Of a DNA stretch of 64,000 nt, positions 1 to 8,353 are shown piece by piece. Source of the DNA: Arthrobacter citreus (lineage in GTDB: Bacteria; Bacillota; Bacilli; Bacillales; Bacillaceae_G). The DNA is taken from assembly GCA_013200995.1 (NCBI GenBank), contig CP053688.1, positions 4,402,001 to 4,466,000 of the forward strand, read 5' to 3'. The position numbers were made by a program, and so were the translations under genes. Below the pieces are notes generated by a model. It did no database searches, was not told the origin of the DNA, and saw nothing but the letters and a program-made list of their open reading frames with translations. The number at the start of each line of letters is the position of its first letter. Position 1 is the stretch's first letter.

Positions 1-1
1 G

Positions 2-799
2 CCGATCGTTGATAAGCCAGCTATTCAATATATCGTCGAAGAAGCGGTTCAATCAGGGATTGAAAGTATCATTATTGTAACGGGGAGAAACAAAAAATCA
101 ATTGAAGATCATTTTGATAAATCAGTAGAATTAGAGCATTCTCTTTTTACGAGTGGAAAACTAGATACGCTAAAGCTTGTCCAAAGTATTAGTGAAATGG
201 CGAATATCCATTATATACGTCAAAGAGAACCTTTAGGTTTAGGGCATGCCATATTGTGTGCAGAACAATTTATTGGTGATGAACCTTTCGCAGTATTACT
301 AGGAGACGATATTATGATTTCTGATCCACCAGCACTCCAGCAAATGATTCATTTATACGAGGAAACTGGAAAGCAAGTTATTGGAGTCAAGCCAGTTCCA
401 ACATCTGACGTGAACAAATACGGGATTATATCTTCATCCAAAATAAACCCAAATGTGCATGACGTATTTGGACTCGTAGAAAAACCAAATCCAATAGATG
501 CACCATCAAATATGGCGATTATGGGAAGATATGTTTTAAATCCGTCTATTTTCCCTATTCTTAGATCGCTTGAAAAAGGTGCAGGAGGTGAGTATCAATT
601 AACGGATGCTCTCCATAAAAGCTGTGGTCTAGAAGGATTGCTTGCATTAGAACTATCAGGTAATCGATATGACATTGGCGATAAATTAGGTTATTTAAAA
701 GCAACGATGGAAATCGGTCTACAGAGAGAAGATTTATATCCGCAATTATTACCATATATAAAAGGATTGATCGAAGAAGAGAGTGCAAAATTCGTTTAA
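2..799 (+). CDS. galU: UTP--glucose-1-phosphate uridylyltransferase, 5' truncated by window edge
   Basis: GalU makes UDP-glucose from UTP and glucose-1-phosphate in the cytoplasm, feeding glycolipid, teichoic acid and polysaccharide synthesis. The frame is open from base 2; the first visible residues PIVDKPAIQYIVEEAV match the region just after the N-terminal nucleotide-binding loop of GalU, so about 30 residues lie outside the window. Visible motifs are VTGRNKKSIEDHFD, the REPLGLGHAI substrate loop, LLGDDI (metal-binding Asp region) and GLVEKP. 265 residues are seen, consistent with a usual length near 290-300. It is followed after 44 bp by galE, so the two probably form a UDP-sugar operon. 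Family assignment is firm; which of several GalU paralogues a Bacillus may carry (GalU, YngB, YtdA) cannot be told. Confidence 0.95.
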   Translation, partial: PIVDKPAIQYIVEEAVQSGIESIIIVTGRNKKSIEDHFDKSVELEHSLFTSGKLDTLKLVQSISEMANIHYIRQREPLGLGHAILCAEQFIGDEPFAVLLGDDIMISDPPALQQMIHLYEETGKQVIGVKPVPTSDVNKYGIISSSKINPNVHDVFGLVEKPNPIDAPSNMAIMGRYVLNPSIFPILRSLEKGAGGEYQLTDALHKSCGLEGLLALELSGNRYDIGDKLGYLKATMEIGLQREDLYPQLLPYIKGLIEEESAKFV

Positions 800-843
800 A
801 TATAGTAAGTCATTGATACAAAATAGGATTGGAGAAACATTTG

Positions 844-1833
844 ATGAGAATCTTAGTTGTAGGTGGTGCTGGCTATATTGGCTCACATGCAGTTTATCAG
901 TTAATTGAAAAGGGTATGGAGGTTGTGGTGATCGACAATCTTTATACTGGCCATGAAAAAGCCGTTCATCCAAATGCAATTTTTTATAAAGGAGATATTA
1001 GGAATAAATCTTTCTTAAGAGAAATATTTCAACAGAAAAAGATTGAAGGCGTTATTCATTTTGCAGCCAAATCATTAGTTGGTGAATCAATGGAAAACCC
1101 AATTCATTATTTTGATCATAATGTTTATGGTACGCAAAATCTATTGGATGTAATGAATGAATTTAAAGTTAAATACATTGTATTTTCTTCCTCGGCCGCA
1201 ACATACGGAGAGCAAAAACAAATGCCAATTACCGAAGATTTAGAAATGAAACCCACAAATACTTACGGTGAAACAAAGTTAATGATGGAAAAAATGTTGA
1301 ATTGGTGTGACCAAGCATATGGCATAAAATACGTTGCACTTCGTTATTTCAATGTTGCTGGTGCTAAAGAAACAGGTGAGATTGGAGAAGACCATGCTCC
1401 TGAAACACATTTAATCCCTTCTATTTTACAGGTTGCTTTAGGACAGAGAGAGCATATTACCGTATTTGGAAATGATTATGACACACGAGATGGTACATGT
1501 ATTCGTGATTATATTCATGTGGAAGATTTAATTAGTGCTCATACTTTAGCACTTAGTTACTTAATAAGTGGTGGACAGAGTAATGTTTTCAATTTAGGGA
1601 GTGAGAAAGGATTTTCAGTAAAGGAAATCATTAATGCAGTTAGCGAAGTCACAAATCAATCAATCTCTATGAAAATAGGAGAAAGACGTCAAGGTGACCC
1701 GGCTATTTTAATTGCATCATCCGAAAAGGCTAAAAAAATTTTAGGCTGGTATCCGAAGCGAAACGATATCCGCCAAATTATTACTGATTCATGGAACTGG
1801 CATAAAAGTCATCCAAGGGGATACGGGGATTAA
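844..1833 (+). CDS. galE: UDP-glucose 4-epimerase GalE
   Basis: Interconverts UDP-glucose and UDP-galactose with bound NAD; cytoplasmic. The protein (329 aa, usual length) opens with the Rossmann motif GGAGYIGSH, has SSSAATYG ahead of the catalytic pair Tyr141/Lys145 in YGETK, and the RYFNVAGA and RDYIHVEDL motifs typical of extended short-chain dehydrogenases. I chose ATG 844 because GGAG at 831-834 is 9 bp upstream; an in-frame TTG at 829 would lie in front of that site. It follows galU and ends with a strong terminator, so the pair looks like one transcription unit for UDP-sugars used in envelope polysaccharide. A decayed piece of a second galE lies at 6449-6523. Confidence 0.95.
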   Translation: MRILVVGGAGYIGSHAVYQLIEKGMEVVVIDNLYTGHEKAVHPNAIFYKGDIRNKSFLREIFQQKKIEGVIHFAAKSLVGESMENPIHYFDHNVYGTQNLLDVMNEFKVKYIVFSSSAATYGEQKQMPITEDLEMKPTNTYGETKLMMEKMLNWCDQAYGIKYVALRYFNVAGAKETGEIGEDHAPETHLIPSILQVALGQREHITVFGNDYDTRDGTCIRDYIHVEDLISAHTLALSYLISGGQSNVFNLGSEKGFSVKEIINAVSEVTNQSISMKIGERRQGDPAILIASSEKAKKILGWYPKRNDIRQIITDSWNWHKSHPRGYGD

Positions 1834-1884
1834 CTAGCTATCATATGAAAATGAAAGACTTTAACCGAATAAGCAAATGTAAAT

Positions 1885-1930
1885 AAAAGCCCGATTTCTC
1901 AATTATACTTTGAAGAAATTGGGCTTTTAT
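1885..1930 (+). terminator. Rho-independent terminator of galU-galE
   Basis: The 15-base arms AAAAGCCCGATTTCT and AGAAATTGGGCTTTT pair almost perfectly (one G-T) around a 14-base loop and end in T residues. It lies 50 bp after galE and directly precedes dispersed element A. Confidence 0.9.
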
Positions 1931-1936
1931 GATTGT

Positions 1937-2247
1937 GGAAACGAAAACCCAGCTAGGCCTGGGTTCCAAAAAGCTTACAGCGTGGTATTAAAAAAATTAC
2001 CCGAGGTGCTAAACTATTTTTGGTTCGCCTACCAAACATATTCCTTATGTTTTTCATTGGATTGCCATCATAATTCAGCGCGGAAAAGCCTTTATGAACA
2101 AAAGTTTGTAGTTAATGAACAAAAATCACCTATTTATGCACAAATAGATGATTTAGTGGCCGTTCAGTATCCCTTTAGGGTTCGGTCAGTAACAAAGGCC
2201 TACAGCTGCAGAGCAAACCTCCCGTTTTCACGTGTGGTTATGTGATT
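1937..2247 (+). repeat. Dispersed intergenic element, copy A (long form)
   Basis: About 310 bp sharing its 5' third with 12543-12738. Shared blocks include GGAAACGA, a GC-rich hairpin (AACCCAGCTAGGCCTGGGTT), the 20-base TTCCAAAAAGCTTACAGCGT, and GGTNCTAAACTATTTTGG. The middle holds three ATGNACAAA units at 2094, 2115 and 2136, spaced exactly 21 bp, and the 3' end shares GTGGTTATGT. The copy begins directly after a terminator. A 111-codon reading frame crosses terminator and element, but its translation resembles nothing and copy B does not keep it open, so I treat this as non-coding. No transposase or target duplication seen. Confidence 0.75.
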
Positions 2248-2277
2248 AAAAATGTGAAAATTTAAAATTATTATCCT

Positions 2278-2340
2278 TTGACATTTTGTATACATATGTA
2301 TACATTATAGTTAATGAACTAGTGTATACATATGTATACA
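2278..2340 (+). promoter_or_regulatory. Sigma-A promoter with two identical 18-bp palindromic operators
   Basis: TTGACA at 2278-2283 and TACATT at 2301-2306 are separated by 17 bp. The perfect palindrome TGTATACATATGTATACA covers the spacer and -10 (2287-2304) and is repeated identically at 2323-2340, 36 bp later, just before the first gene. This is the layout expected for repression of the exporter operon by a dimeric regulator. The regulator is not identified: the next gene has no obvious DNA-binding domain. PadR-type repressors of similar ABC exporters bind ATGT/ACAT inverted repeats, which is suggestive only. Confidence 0.8.
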
Positions 2341-2357
2341 AATGAGGGGGTTAATAA

Positions 2358-2720
2358 ATGAGAAATGAAGAATTTAACGATCATCACAAGGAAGGAAAAG
2401 ACCGCGGGGATGGCTCTAGACGAAAAGAGCATCACCGAAATGGGGCAAAAACTTTTCGCCGTAGAAGAGCAATTGGCTTTTTAGAAATGATGAATATTAA
2501 GCGTTCGACATTGATGCAACAGTTAAATGCACCAGAGTTTCAATCAATTCACCAAATTATCGTTGGAGAGTTAAAGGCTATAGATATGGTAATTAATGAA
2601 TTTGTTAAAGTGTTCGAAATCCACGAAAGTGAACTGGTGGAAAAAAGTGAAAGTACAAATGAAACTGATGAAACGACGGCATTGGATTCTAGTGAGTCAA
2701 TCGGAAATGATGAAAAGTGA
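2358..2720 (+). CDS. Small charged protein of unknown function, first gene of ABC exporter operon
   Basis: 120 aa with GAGGGGG 7 bp before ATG 2358. Residues 1-40 are His/Arg/Lys-rich and probably disordered; residues about 40-95 look helical (FLEMMNIKRSTLMQQLNAPE and a following LKAIDMVINEFVKVFEIHE stretch); the tail is acidic and Ser/Thr-rich. I do not recognise a domain. Its position directly behind a double-operator promoter and 59 bp ahead of the two exporter genes suggests a regulatory or accessory partner of the exporter. It could be a degenerate or effector-only regulator, since no helix-turn-helix is evident. The reading frame and context make it a real gene; the function is open. 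Confidence 0.75.
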   Translation: MRNEEFNDHHKEGKDRGDGSRRKEHHRNGAKTFRRRRAIGFLEMMNIKRSTLMQQLNAPEFQSIHQIIVGELKAIDMVINEFVKVFEIHESELVEKSESTNETDETTALDSSESIGNDEK

Positions 2721-2762
2721 CCCTTTGATGTAGGGAGATGAAAGCTATAGGAGGATTTGTTG

Positions 2763-2792
2763 ATGGATGGTGAGTTAACATGTGGGGGCTGA
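2763..2792 (+). CDS. Possible 9-residue leader peptide overlapping the exporter gene start
   Basis: ATG 2763 is placed 8 bp after the best ribosome binding site in this gap (AGGAGG, 2749-2754) and reads MDGELTCGG then stop, overlapping the first 13 bases of the exporter gene in another frame. The exporter frame itself has an in-frame TGA at 2771-2773, so its start cannot lie at the strong site. Ribosomes loading here could re-initiate at ATG 2780. Whether the peptide is made is unknown. Confidence 0.35.
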   Translation: MDGELTCGG

Positions 2793-4525
2793 GAAGTTAT
2801 ATAAAGCCATATTGGAAATCTGCTTTAATTGCTCCGTTATTTATGATTTTTGAAGTGTTTTTTGATTTGCTTCAGCCAAAATATGCGGCTGATATTGTTA
2901 ATCTTGGTTTAGTAAAACATGATATCCATACGATTGAACAGACTGGTGCTTTAATGGTTTTGGTAGCTGTATTAGGGTTACTAGCGGGCGTAGGGTGTAA
3001 TTACTTTGCAATTCGAGCATCTCAAAATTTTGGTGCAGATTTAAGAGATGGGCTATTTACAAAAGTTCAAGCATTCTCTTTTGAAAATCTTGATTCGTAT
3101 AAGACGGGATCATTAATTACTCGAATGACAAATGATGTAGTGCAAGTTCAAAACCTATTAAGAATTGCATTGCAATCGCTTGTGCGTACACCGGGCTTAT
3201 TAATCGGTAGCGTTATTATGGCGATTTGGATCAGCTCTCGTTTAGGATTAATCCTAATGGGAACTTTATTTGTGTTAGTTGTACTATTAGTTATTTTAAT
3301 TCGGTTTTCTTACCCATTATTTTCGAATGTACAAGCAAAGCTTGATGCTGTTAATAGTCGCTTACAAGAAAATTTAGCCGGAATTCGAGTTGTAAAAGCT
3401 TTTGTGCGTTCTGATTACGAAACGAAACAATTTAAAATTGCAAATAAAGATTATTCGCAAAGTGCTATAAAAGCTGCGCGTGTGATTGCGATGAATACAC
3501 CGATTGTTACATTTATTATGAATATGTGTCTTGTAGGAATTCTTTTGTATGGTGGAAGTCTAGTTCGAATGAATTCAGTTCAAGTTGGAGATTTAATAGC
3601 ATTTATAAATTATGTAACGCAAGTTCTTTCATCTTTACTGATGGTCAGCACAATTCTTGTAAATATTTCGCAATCTAGCGTGTCTGCAAAACGTATTCAA
3701 GAAGTACTTACAACAAAACCTACAATTGAAAATGCTCTAGAGCAAGATCATACTTCTGTCTCAGGTAATATGATTGAATTTCATCAAGTAGGATTTTCTT
3801 ATGGAAGTTCATCAAATGAGGATGAAGCAATTTTGAAAGACGTGAGCTTTGAGGCAAAGCAAGGAGAAACAATTGCAATTATTGGCTCAACTGGTTCTGG
3901 AAAAACTTCATTAGTTCAGCTAATCCCAAGGTTATATGATGTTACAGCGGGATCGATTTTAATGGATGGAGTAAATATTCAAAGACTGCCTCTTTTAGAA
4001 CTTAGAAAGAAAATTGGAATGGTACTACAGGAGTCATTTTTATTTACTGGTTCAATAAGAGATAATATTGCATTTGGAAAATCGGATGCGACTCAAGAGG
4101 AAATTGAAGCAGCTGGAACAGTCGCACAGGCTCATGATTTTATTTCCAAATTACCAGATGGTTATGAAACGAAAATCGGACAAAGAGGCGTCAACTTGTC
4201 TGGAGGACAAAAACAGCGAATTTCAATCGCCCGTGCATTACTAATTAAACCACCTGTTTTAATTTTAGATGACAGCACGAGTGCTTTAGACCTTAATACG
4301 GAAAAGAGACTGCGTGATTCTTTAAGTCAATTAATGAATGATAGCATTACTTTCTTAATCGCTCAAAAAATTTCTTCTGTCGTAAATGCAGAGAAAATAC
4401 TTGTGATGGAGGATGGGGCCATTGTAGGAAGCGGAACTCACCAAGAATTAATGAAGACATGCGTGGTTTACCAAGAAATTTATAAATCCCAATATGGTGA
4501 GAGGGAGGTTTACAATGTCCAATAA
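2780..4525 (+). CDS. Heterodimeric ABC exporter, subunit with degenerate ATP site (YfiB/BmrC-like)
   Basis: 581 aa half-transporter: six membrane segments in residues 1-310, then an ATPase domain. Walker A GSTGSGKTS starts at residue 369 and the signature is LSGGQ. After the Walker B Asp497 the catalytic Glu is replaced by Asp498 (ILDDSTSALD), and the H-loop His is replaced by Gln529 (LIAQKI). These two losses mark the non-catalytic subunit of heterodimeric exporters such as LmrCD, BmrCD or TM287/288. It overlaps the partner gene by 11 bp, so translation is probably coupled. The likely role is drug or lipid export at the cytoplasmic membrane; the substrate is unknown. Start ATG 2780 is forced by an upstream in-frame stop. 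Confidence 0.9.
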   Translation: MWGLRSYIKPYWKSALIAPLFMIFEVFFDLLQPKYAADIVNLGLVKHDIHTIEQTGALMVLVAVLGLLAGVGCNYFAIRASQNFGADLRDGLFTKVQAFSFENLDSYKTGSLITRMTNDVVQVQNLLRIALQSLVRTPGLLIGSVIMAIWISSRLGLILMGTLFVLVVLLVILIRFSYPLFSNVQAKLDAVNSRLQENLAGIRVVKAFVRSDYETKQFKIANKDYSQSAIKAARVIAMNTPIVTFIMNMCLVGILLYGGSLVRMNSVQVGDLIAFINYVTQVLSSLLMVSTILVNISQSSVSAKRIQEVLTTKPTIENALEQDHTSVSGNMIEFHQVGFSYGSSSNEDEAILKDVSFEAKQGETIAIIGSTGSGKTSLVQLIPRLYDVTAGSILMDGVNIQRLPLLELRKKIGMVLQESFLFTGSIRDNIAFGKSDATQEEIEAAGTVAQAHDFISKLPDGYETKIGQRGVNLSGGQKQRISIARALLIKPPVLILDDSTSALDLNTEKRLRDSLSQLMNDSITFLIAQKISSVVNAEKILVMEDGAIVGSGTHQELMKTCVVYQEIYKSQYGEREVYNVQ

Positions 4526-6359
4526 CAACAATACGAATACGAAAAATTCACCAAACCTCTTTCAAAATAGTTTTCGCCCAGGGCAACACCATCAGGGAAT
4601 CCCTAAAGTTAGGTCGAAGAATGCAAAGACAACAGTATTTAGAATATGGAGTTATTTAAAGAAGCAGCGCCAAGGATTATGGATTGTCATCATTGCTACT
4701 GCTTTAACTTCTTGTTTCATGCTCTTAGCACCTTATTTAATAGGAAAAATCATTGATCTCTATATTGCTCCTCAAAAGTATAAAGGAGCAATTTTATTGA
4801 GCTTTGTATTACTTGTTGTCTATTTATTAGGCTCAGCTTCTACATGGCTTCAGCAGTATGTCGCTTCAAGTGTTTCGCAAAATACAGTGCGAGATATGAG
4901 GCAGGATTTATTTGAAAAATATCAAAGTTTACCAATTCCGTTTTTTGATCAAAAGACACATGGTGAATTAATGAGCCGAACGACGAATGACCTTGAAAAT
5001 GTATCGAATACATTAAATCAAATAGTAGTCCAGTTAATTTCAAGTATATTTATACTAGTCGGCAGTGTTGCGATGATGCTCAGTTTGAGTGTTTGGATGA
5101 CGTTAATTACACTTTTGACAGTGCCATTAATCACGTTTATTACGAAAAAAATTACGAAATATACTCGCCATTATTTTTCAGAGCAGCAAAAGAGTTTAGG
5201 AGAAGTAAATGGATTTGTCCAAGAAAGCATTTCGGGCTTAAGGGTAACAAAAGTTTTTGGTCGTGAATCAAAATCAATTGAAGAATTTAAAGAGATGAAT
5301 GAAAGACTACGAGTGGTAGGTTTAAAAGCTTTAAGCATTTCGGGCTCAATGGGACCAATCATGAACGCAATGCGAAATTTAAGTTTTGTTATTATTGCTG
5401 TAGTCGGTGGCGTGTTTGCATATCATCATGCGATTACAATTGGAGTGATTGTTAGTTTTCTGAATTATTCAAGCCAATTTAGTCAGCCACTTAATCAGCT
5501 TGCTAATCAGTATAATTTACTTCAATCAGCCATTGCTGGAGCCGAACGTGTATTTGAAATACTAGACTTGAAGTCTGAAACATTTGAAGAAACGAATCAA
5601 ATCGTTGATAAAAAATTAACCGGTGAAGTTATATTTGATCACGTTCAATTTGGTTATACAAAAAATGTATCTGTTTTAAAAGACCTTTCCTTCCAAGCTT
5701 CACCAGGCCAGATGATCGCTTTAGTCGGACCAACCGGAGCGGGAAAAACAACAATTATTAATTTGTTGACGCGTTTTTACGATATCCAATCAGGTAGGAT
5801 TTTAATTGACGGTGAAGAAATTAACAAATATGACAAACACTTTTTAAGAAAGCAAATCGGTTTAGTGCTACAGGATGCATATGTTTTTTCAGGAACAATC
5901 CGAGATAATATAAGATACGGTCGTTTAGATGCGTCAGATAAAGAAGTAGAAAATGCAGCTCGTTTAGCTAACGCGGACACGTTTATTAGAAAACTTCCTA
6001 AAGGATACGATACGCATTTAAATGCGGAAGGAAGTAACTTAAGCCAAGGTCAAAAACAGCTTTTGACAATCGCTAGGGCAGTACTTGCTAATCCATCAAT
6101 TCTTATTTTAGATGAAGCAACAAGTAGCGTTGATACAAGAACGGAATTCCACATTCAAGAGGCAATGAAAACATTGATGAATGGTAGAACTTCATTTGTG
6201 ATTGCTCATCGACTTAGCACCATTCGAGAGGCTGACGCAATCCTAGTCATTAACGATGGTCAAATTATTGAAAAAGGATCACACGAAGAGCTCTTGAAGA
6301 AAAATGGCTTTTATTCAAATCTATATAATACTCAACTTGCAGAAGGGCATGTGAGCTGA
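4515..6359 (+). CDS. Heterodimeric ABC exporter, catalytic subunit (YfiC/BmrD-like)
   Basis: 614 aa. The N-terminal 40 residues are Asn-rich and hydrophilic, followed by six membrane segments and an ATPase domain with Walker A GPTGAGKTT, Walker B ILILDEATSSVD with catalytic Glu534, and H-loop His565 in IAHRLSTI. The signature is LSQGQ instead of LSGGQ; this altered signature faces the degenerate Walker motifs of the partner, so the pair has one working and one non-working ATP site, as known for BmrCD-type exporters. Start ATG 4515 is preceded by GAGGGAGG at 4501-4508; a more upstream in-frame ATG at 4494 lacks such a site. Last gene of the operon, closed by a terminator. Confidence 0.9.
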   Translation: MSNNNNTNTKNSPNLFQNSFRPGQHHQGIPKVRSKNAKTTVFRIWSYLKKQRQGLWIVIIATALTSCFMLLAPYLIGKIIDLYIAPQKYKGAILLSFVLLVVYLLGSASTWLQQYVASSVSQNTVRDMRQDLFEKYQSLPIPFFDQKTHGELMSRTTNDLENVSNTLNQIVVQLISSIFILVGSVAMMLSLSVWMTLITLLTVPLITFITKKITKYTRHYFSEQQKSLGEVNGFVQESISGLRVTKVFGRESKSIEEFKEMNERLRVVGLKALSISGSMGPIMNAMRNLSFVIIAVVGGVFAYHHAITIGVIVSFLNYSSQFSQPLNQLANQYNLLQSAIAGAERVFEILDLKSETFEETNQIVDKKLTGEVIFDHVQFGYTKNVSVLKDLSFQASPGQMIALVGPTGAGKTTIINLLTRFYDIQSGRILIDGEEINKYDKHFLRKQIGLVLQDAYVFSGTIRDNIRYGRLDASDKEVENAARLANADTFIRKLPKGYDTHLNAEGSNLSQGQKQLLTIARAVLANPSILILDEATSSVDTRTEFHIQEAMKTLMNGRTSFVIAHRLSTIREADAILVINDGQIIEKGSHEELLKKNGFYSNLYNTQLAEGHVS

Positions 6360-6377
6360 GAGGTAGATGAATTTATA

Positions 6378-6416
6378 AAGATGATCTCCGAAATAAATAG
6401 GGGATCATCTTTTTTG
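6378..6416 (+). terminator. Rho-independent terminator of exporter operon
   Basis: AAAGATGATCTCC pairs with GGGGATCATCTTT around a short A/T loop and runs into TTTTTT. Confidence 0.92.
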
Positions 6417-6448
6417 CACAATAATTAAGTATAGCGGCAAAAAATCGA

Positions 6449-6523
6449 CGTATTTCTTCCTCGGTTGCAACGTATGTGATACACCAGATGGTACTTGAAT
6501 TCGTGGCGATATTCATGTAGCCA
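6449..6523 (+). pseudogene. Decayed, internally deleted galE fragment
   Basis: Two short blocks match galE in order and orientation. Bases about 6451-6476 correspond to galE 1181-1208 (the SSSAATYG-coding stretch; shared TCTTCCTCGG and GCAAC), and 6478-6520 matches 1480-1522 (the DGTCIRDYIHV-coding stretch) at 35 of 43 positions by eye. About 270 bp of intervening galE sequence is missing and an in-frame TGA has appeared (GGTACTTGAATTCGTG). It lies in the gap behind the ABC exporter operon, 4.6 kb from intact galE. A galE duplication once flanking the exporter, later eroded, is the simplest reading. Confidence 0.75.
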
Positions 6524-6690
6524 AATTTCCTAGTTTACTAAAGACTTAATTCATTCACCCCAGAAGTTTCTATTATCTTGCTAACTGATTTATTAAAATA
6601 ATATAATTATTATTTTCGGAATAATCTAAATAGTGTATAATTCGGGATATATTTTCAGCTTGTAAAATGAATATTTGAATCAAGGGGGAA

Positions 6691-8073
6691 ATGAATGTGC
6701 ATGTTGAAAAACGGACTTTAGATTTTATACCAGAGAATGAAAGACACGGAAATGCTCGTAGTTTGTTTTCAATTTGGTTTAGCGCAAATATGCAAATTAC
6801 AACACTTGTAACTGGCGCTTTAGCAGTAGTATTTGGACTGGATTTTTTCTGGGGCGTAACAGCCATTGTAATCGGTAATTTATTAGGAGCAATTTTTATG
6901 GCTTCACATTCAGTTCAAGGACCAAAACTAGGGATTCCACAAATGATTCAAAGCCGTGCACAATTTGGTGTAATTGGAGCAGTTGTACCTCTTGTTATTG
7001 TGATCCTTATGTATATGGGATTCTTTGCGAGTAGTGGGGTTTTAGGAGCTCAAGCGATTAGCAGTGCGTTTTCTTTACCAGTTAATGCTGGAATTGTTTT
7101 ACTTGGTATCGTTACACTACTAATTACATTATTTGGCTATGACTTAATTCATAAAATGGAAAAGTATTTTGCAATTATTTTTACGATTGTTTTTTTAATA
7201 GTAACGTATAAGGCTCTAAGTCTACCAATGCCTTCAAAAATGTTCTCAATTGGACATGTTGAAATTGGTCCTTTTTTATTAATGGTTAGTATTGCAGCAA
7301 CGTGGCAGTTAACGTATGCACCTTATGTGGCAGATTATTCAAGATATTTACCAACGAATACTTCATCAGCAAAAACCTTTTTTTATACATATGCTGGTAC
7401 AGTAATCGGAACTGTTTGGATGATGTCATTAGGTGTTTTGTTAAGTCTAGCGATTCCTAAGTTTTTAAATAACTCAAGTACAGGGCTTGCTAATTTAGTT
7501 GGAAACCGATTCTCATTAATCATTTATATCGTTATTGTTTTAGGAGTTTTAGCTGTAAATGTACTGAATTTATATGGAGCGTTTATGTCCATTACAACAA
7601 CTCTTGAAGCATTTACAAGTTTAAAAGGCACAGAAAAAACACGTTTTTGGTTGGTGTTTATAACAGTAATTATAGGCACATCACTTTCTATTTGGGGTCA
7701 AGGGAACTTCTTACATAATTTTGAAAGCTTTATTTTATTGTTATCCTATTTTATGGTGCCATGGACTGCAATTAATTTAATTGATTATTATTTATTGAGC
7801 ATGGGTGAATTTAACATACAGGACGTTTTTAATGTAAATGGTCAATATGGGAAATTTAATTGGACAGCCATTATTTCTTATTTCATTGCGGTGATTCTCG
7901 AAATTCCTTTCGTAAATGCTGAAATGTATGAGGGACCTATCGCTAAAGCATTAAACGGTACAGATATTGCTTGGGTGGTCGGCTTATTAATTCCTTTATT
8001 ATTTTATTATTTACCTTCAAAACGAAAAAGAAAATCTTCAATTAATAGTAAGAAAATAAATGAAACGATATAA
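6691..8073 (+). CDS. NCS1-family nucleobase permease (cytosine/purine type)
   Basis: 460 aa integral membrane protein with about 12 hydrophobic segments. The N-terminal stretch IPENERHGNARSLFSIWFSA followed by TGALAVVFGLDFFWG, the GPKLGIPQMIQSRAQFG segment, and YAPYVADYSRYLP are characteristic of the NCS1 cytosine/purine/hydantoin permeases (CodB, PucI and relatives), which import nucleobases with Na+ or H+. ATG 6691 has AAGGGGG 3-4 bp upstream. It stands alone between two terminators with no deaminase or allantoin gene beside it, so the exact base transported cannot be inferred. No riboswitch recognised in the leader. Confidence 0.88.
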   Translation: MNVHVEKRTLDFIPENERHGNARSLFSIWFSANMQITTLVTGALAVVFGLDFFWGVTAIVIGNLLGAIFMASHSVQGPKLGIPQMIQSRAQFGVIGAVVPLVIVILMYMGFFASSGVLGAQAISSAFSLPVNAGIVLLGIVTLLITLFGYDLIHKMEKYFAIIFTIVFLIVTYKALSLPMPSKMFSIGHVEIGPFLLMVSIAATWQLTYAPYVADYSRYLPTNTSSAKTFFYTYAGTVIGTVWMMSLGVLLSLAIPKFLNNSSTGLANLVGNRFSLIIYIVIVLGVLAVNVLNLYGAFMSITTTLEAFTSLKGTEKTRFWLVFITVIIGTSLSIWGQGNFLHNFESFILLLSYFMVPWTAINLIDYYLLSMGEFNIQDVFNVNGQYGKFNWTAIISYFIAVILEIPFVNAEMYEGPIAKALNGTDIAWVVGLLIPLLFYYLPSKRKRKSSINSKKINETI

Positions 8074-8084
8074 ATAGTAAAGAA

Positions 8085-8114
8085 GGCTCCTCAAAAAAAT
8101 GAGGAGTTTTTTGT
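8085..8114 (+). terminator. Rho-independent terminator of NCS1 permease gene
   Basis: CTCCTCA (8087-8093) and TGAGGAG (8100-8106) form a 7-bp stem followed by TTTTTT. The remaining 270 bp up to the next gene show no gene on either strand. Confidence 0.88.
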
Positions 8115-8353
8115 TACATATTAAGAAAGTATAAAATTGACAACGATGAAAAAATGTCGGCGTATATGTCAATTTTAGGTATAAGTATAAGTGCAACTAC
8201 GCCTCTGTATTCGCTTGACGGCTTGCCAATCAGTGAGTTTTCTTTATGTGGAAATAACAAAATAAGAATGATCTCTTCTAATGGGAATTTTATTGCTATA
8301 TTTTTCAACGTCAATAGGTCACTAAATTAATTTAATTTTGGCGAGGGAAAAAA

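Noticed and set aside
1910..2245. 111-codon reading frame behind galE
   Set aside because: It starts inside the galE terminator, runs through dispersed element A, has no ribosome site and is not kept in copy B.
8114..8314. 66-codon minus-strand frame behind the NCS1 gene
   Set aside because: No ribosome site and it begins in A/T-rich non-coding sequence; no recognisable features.
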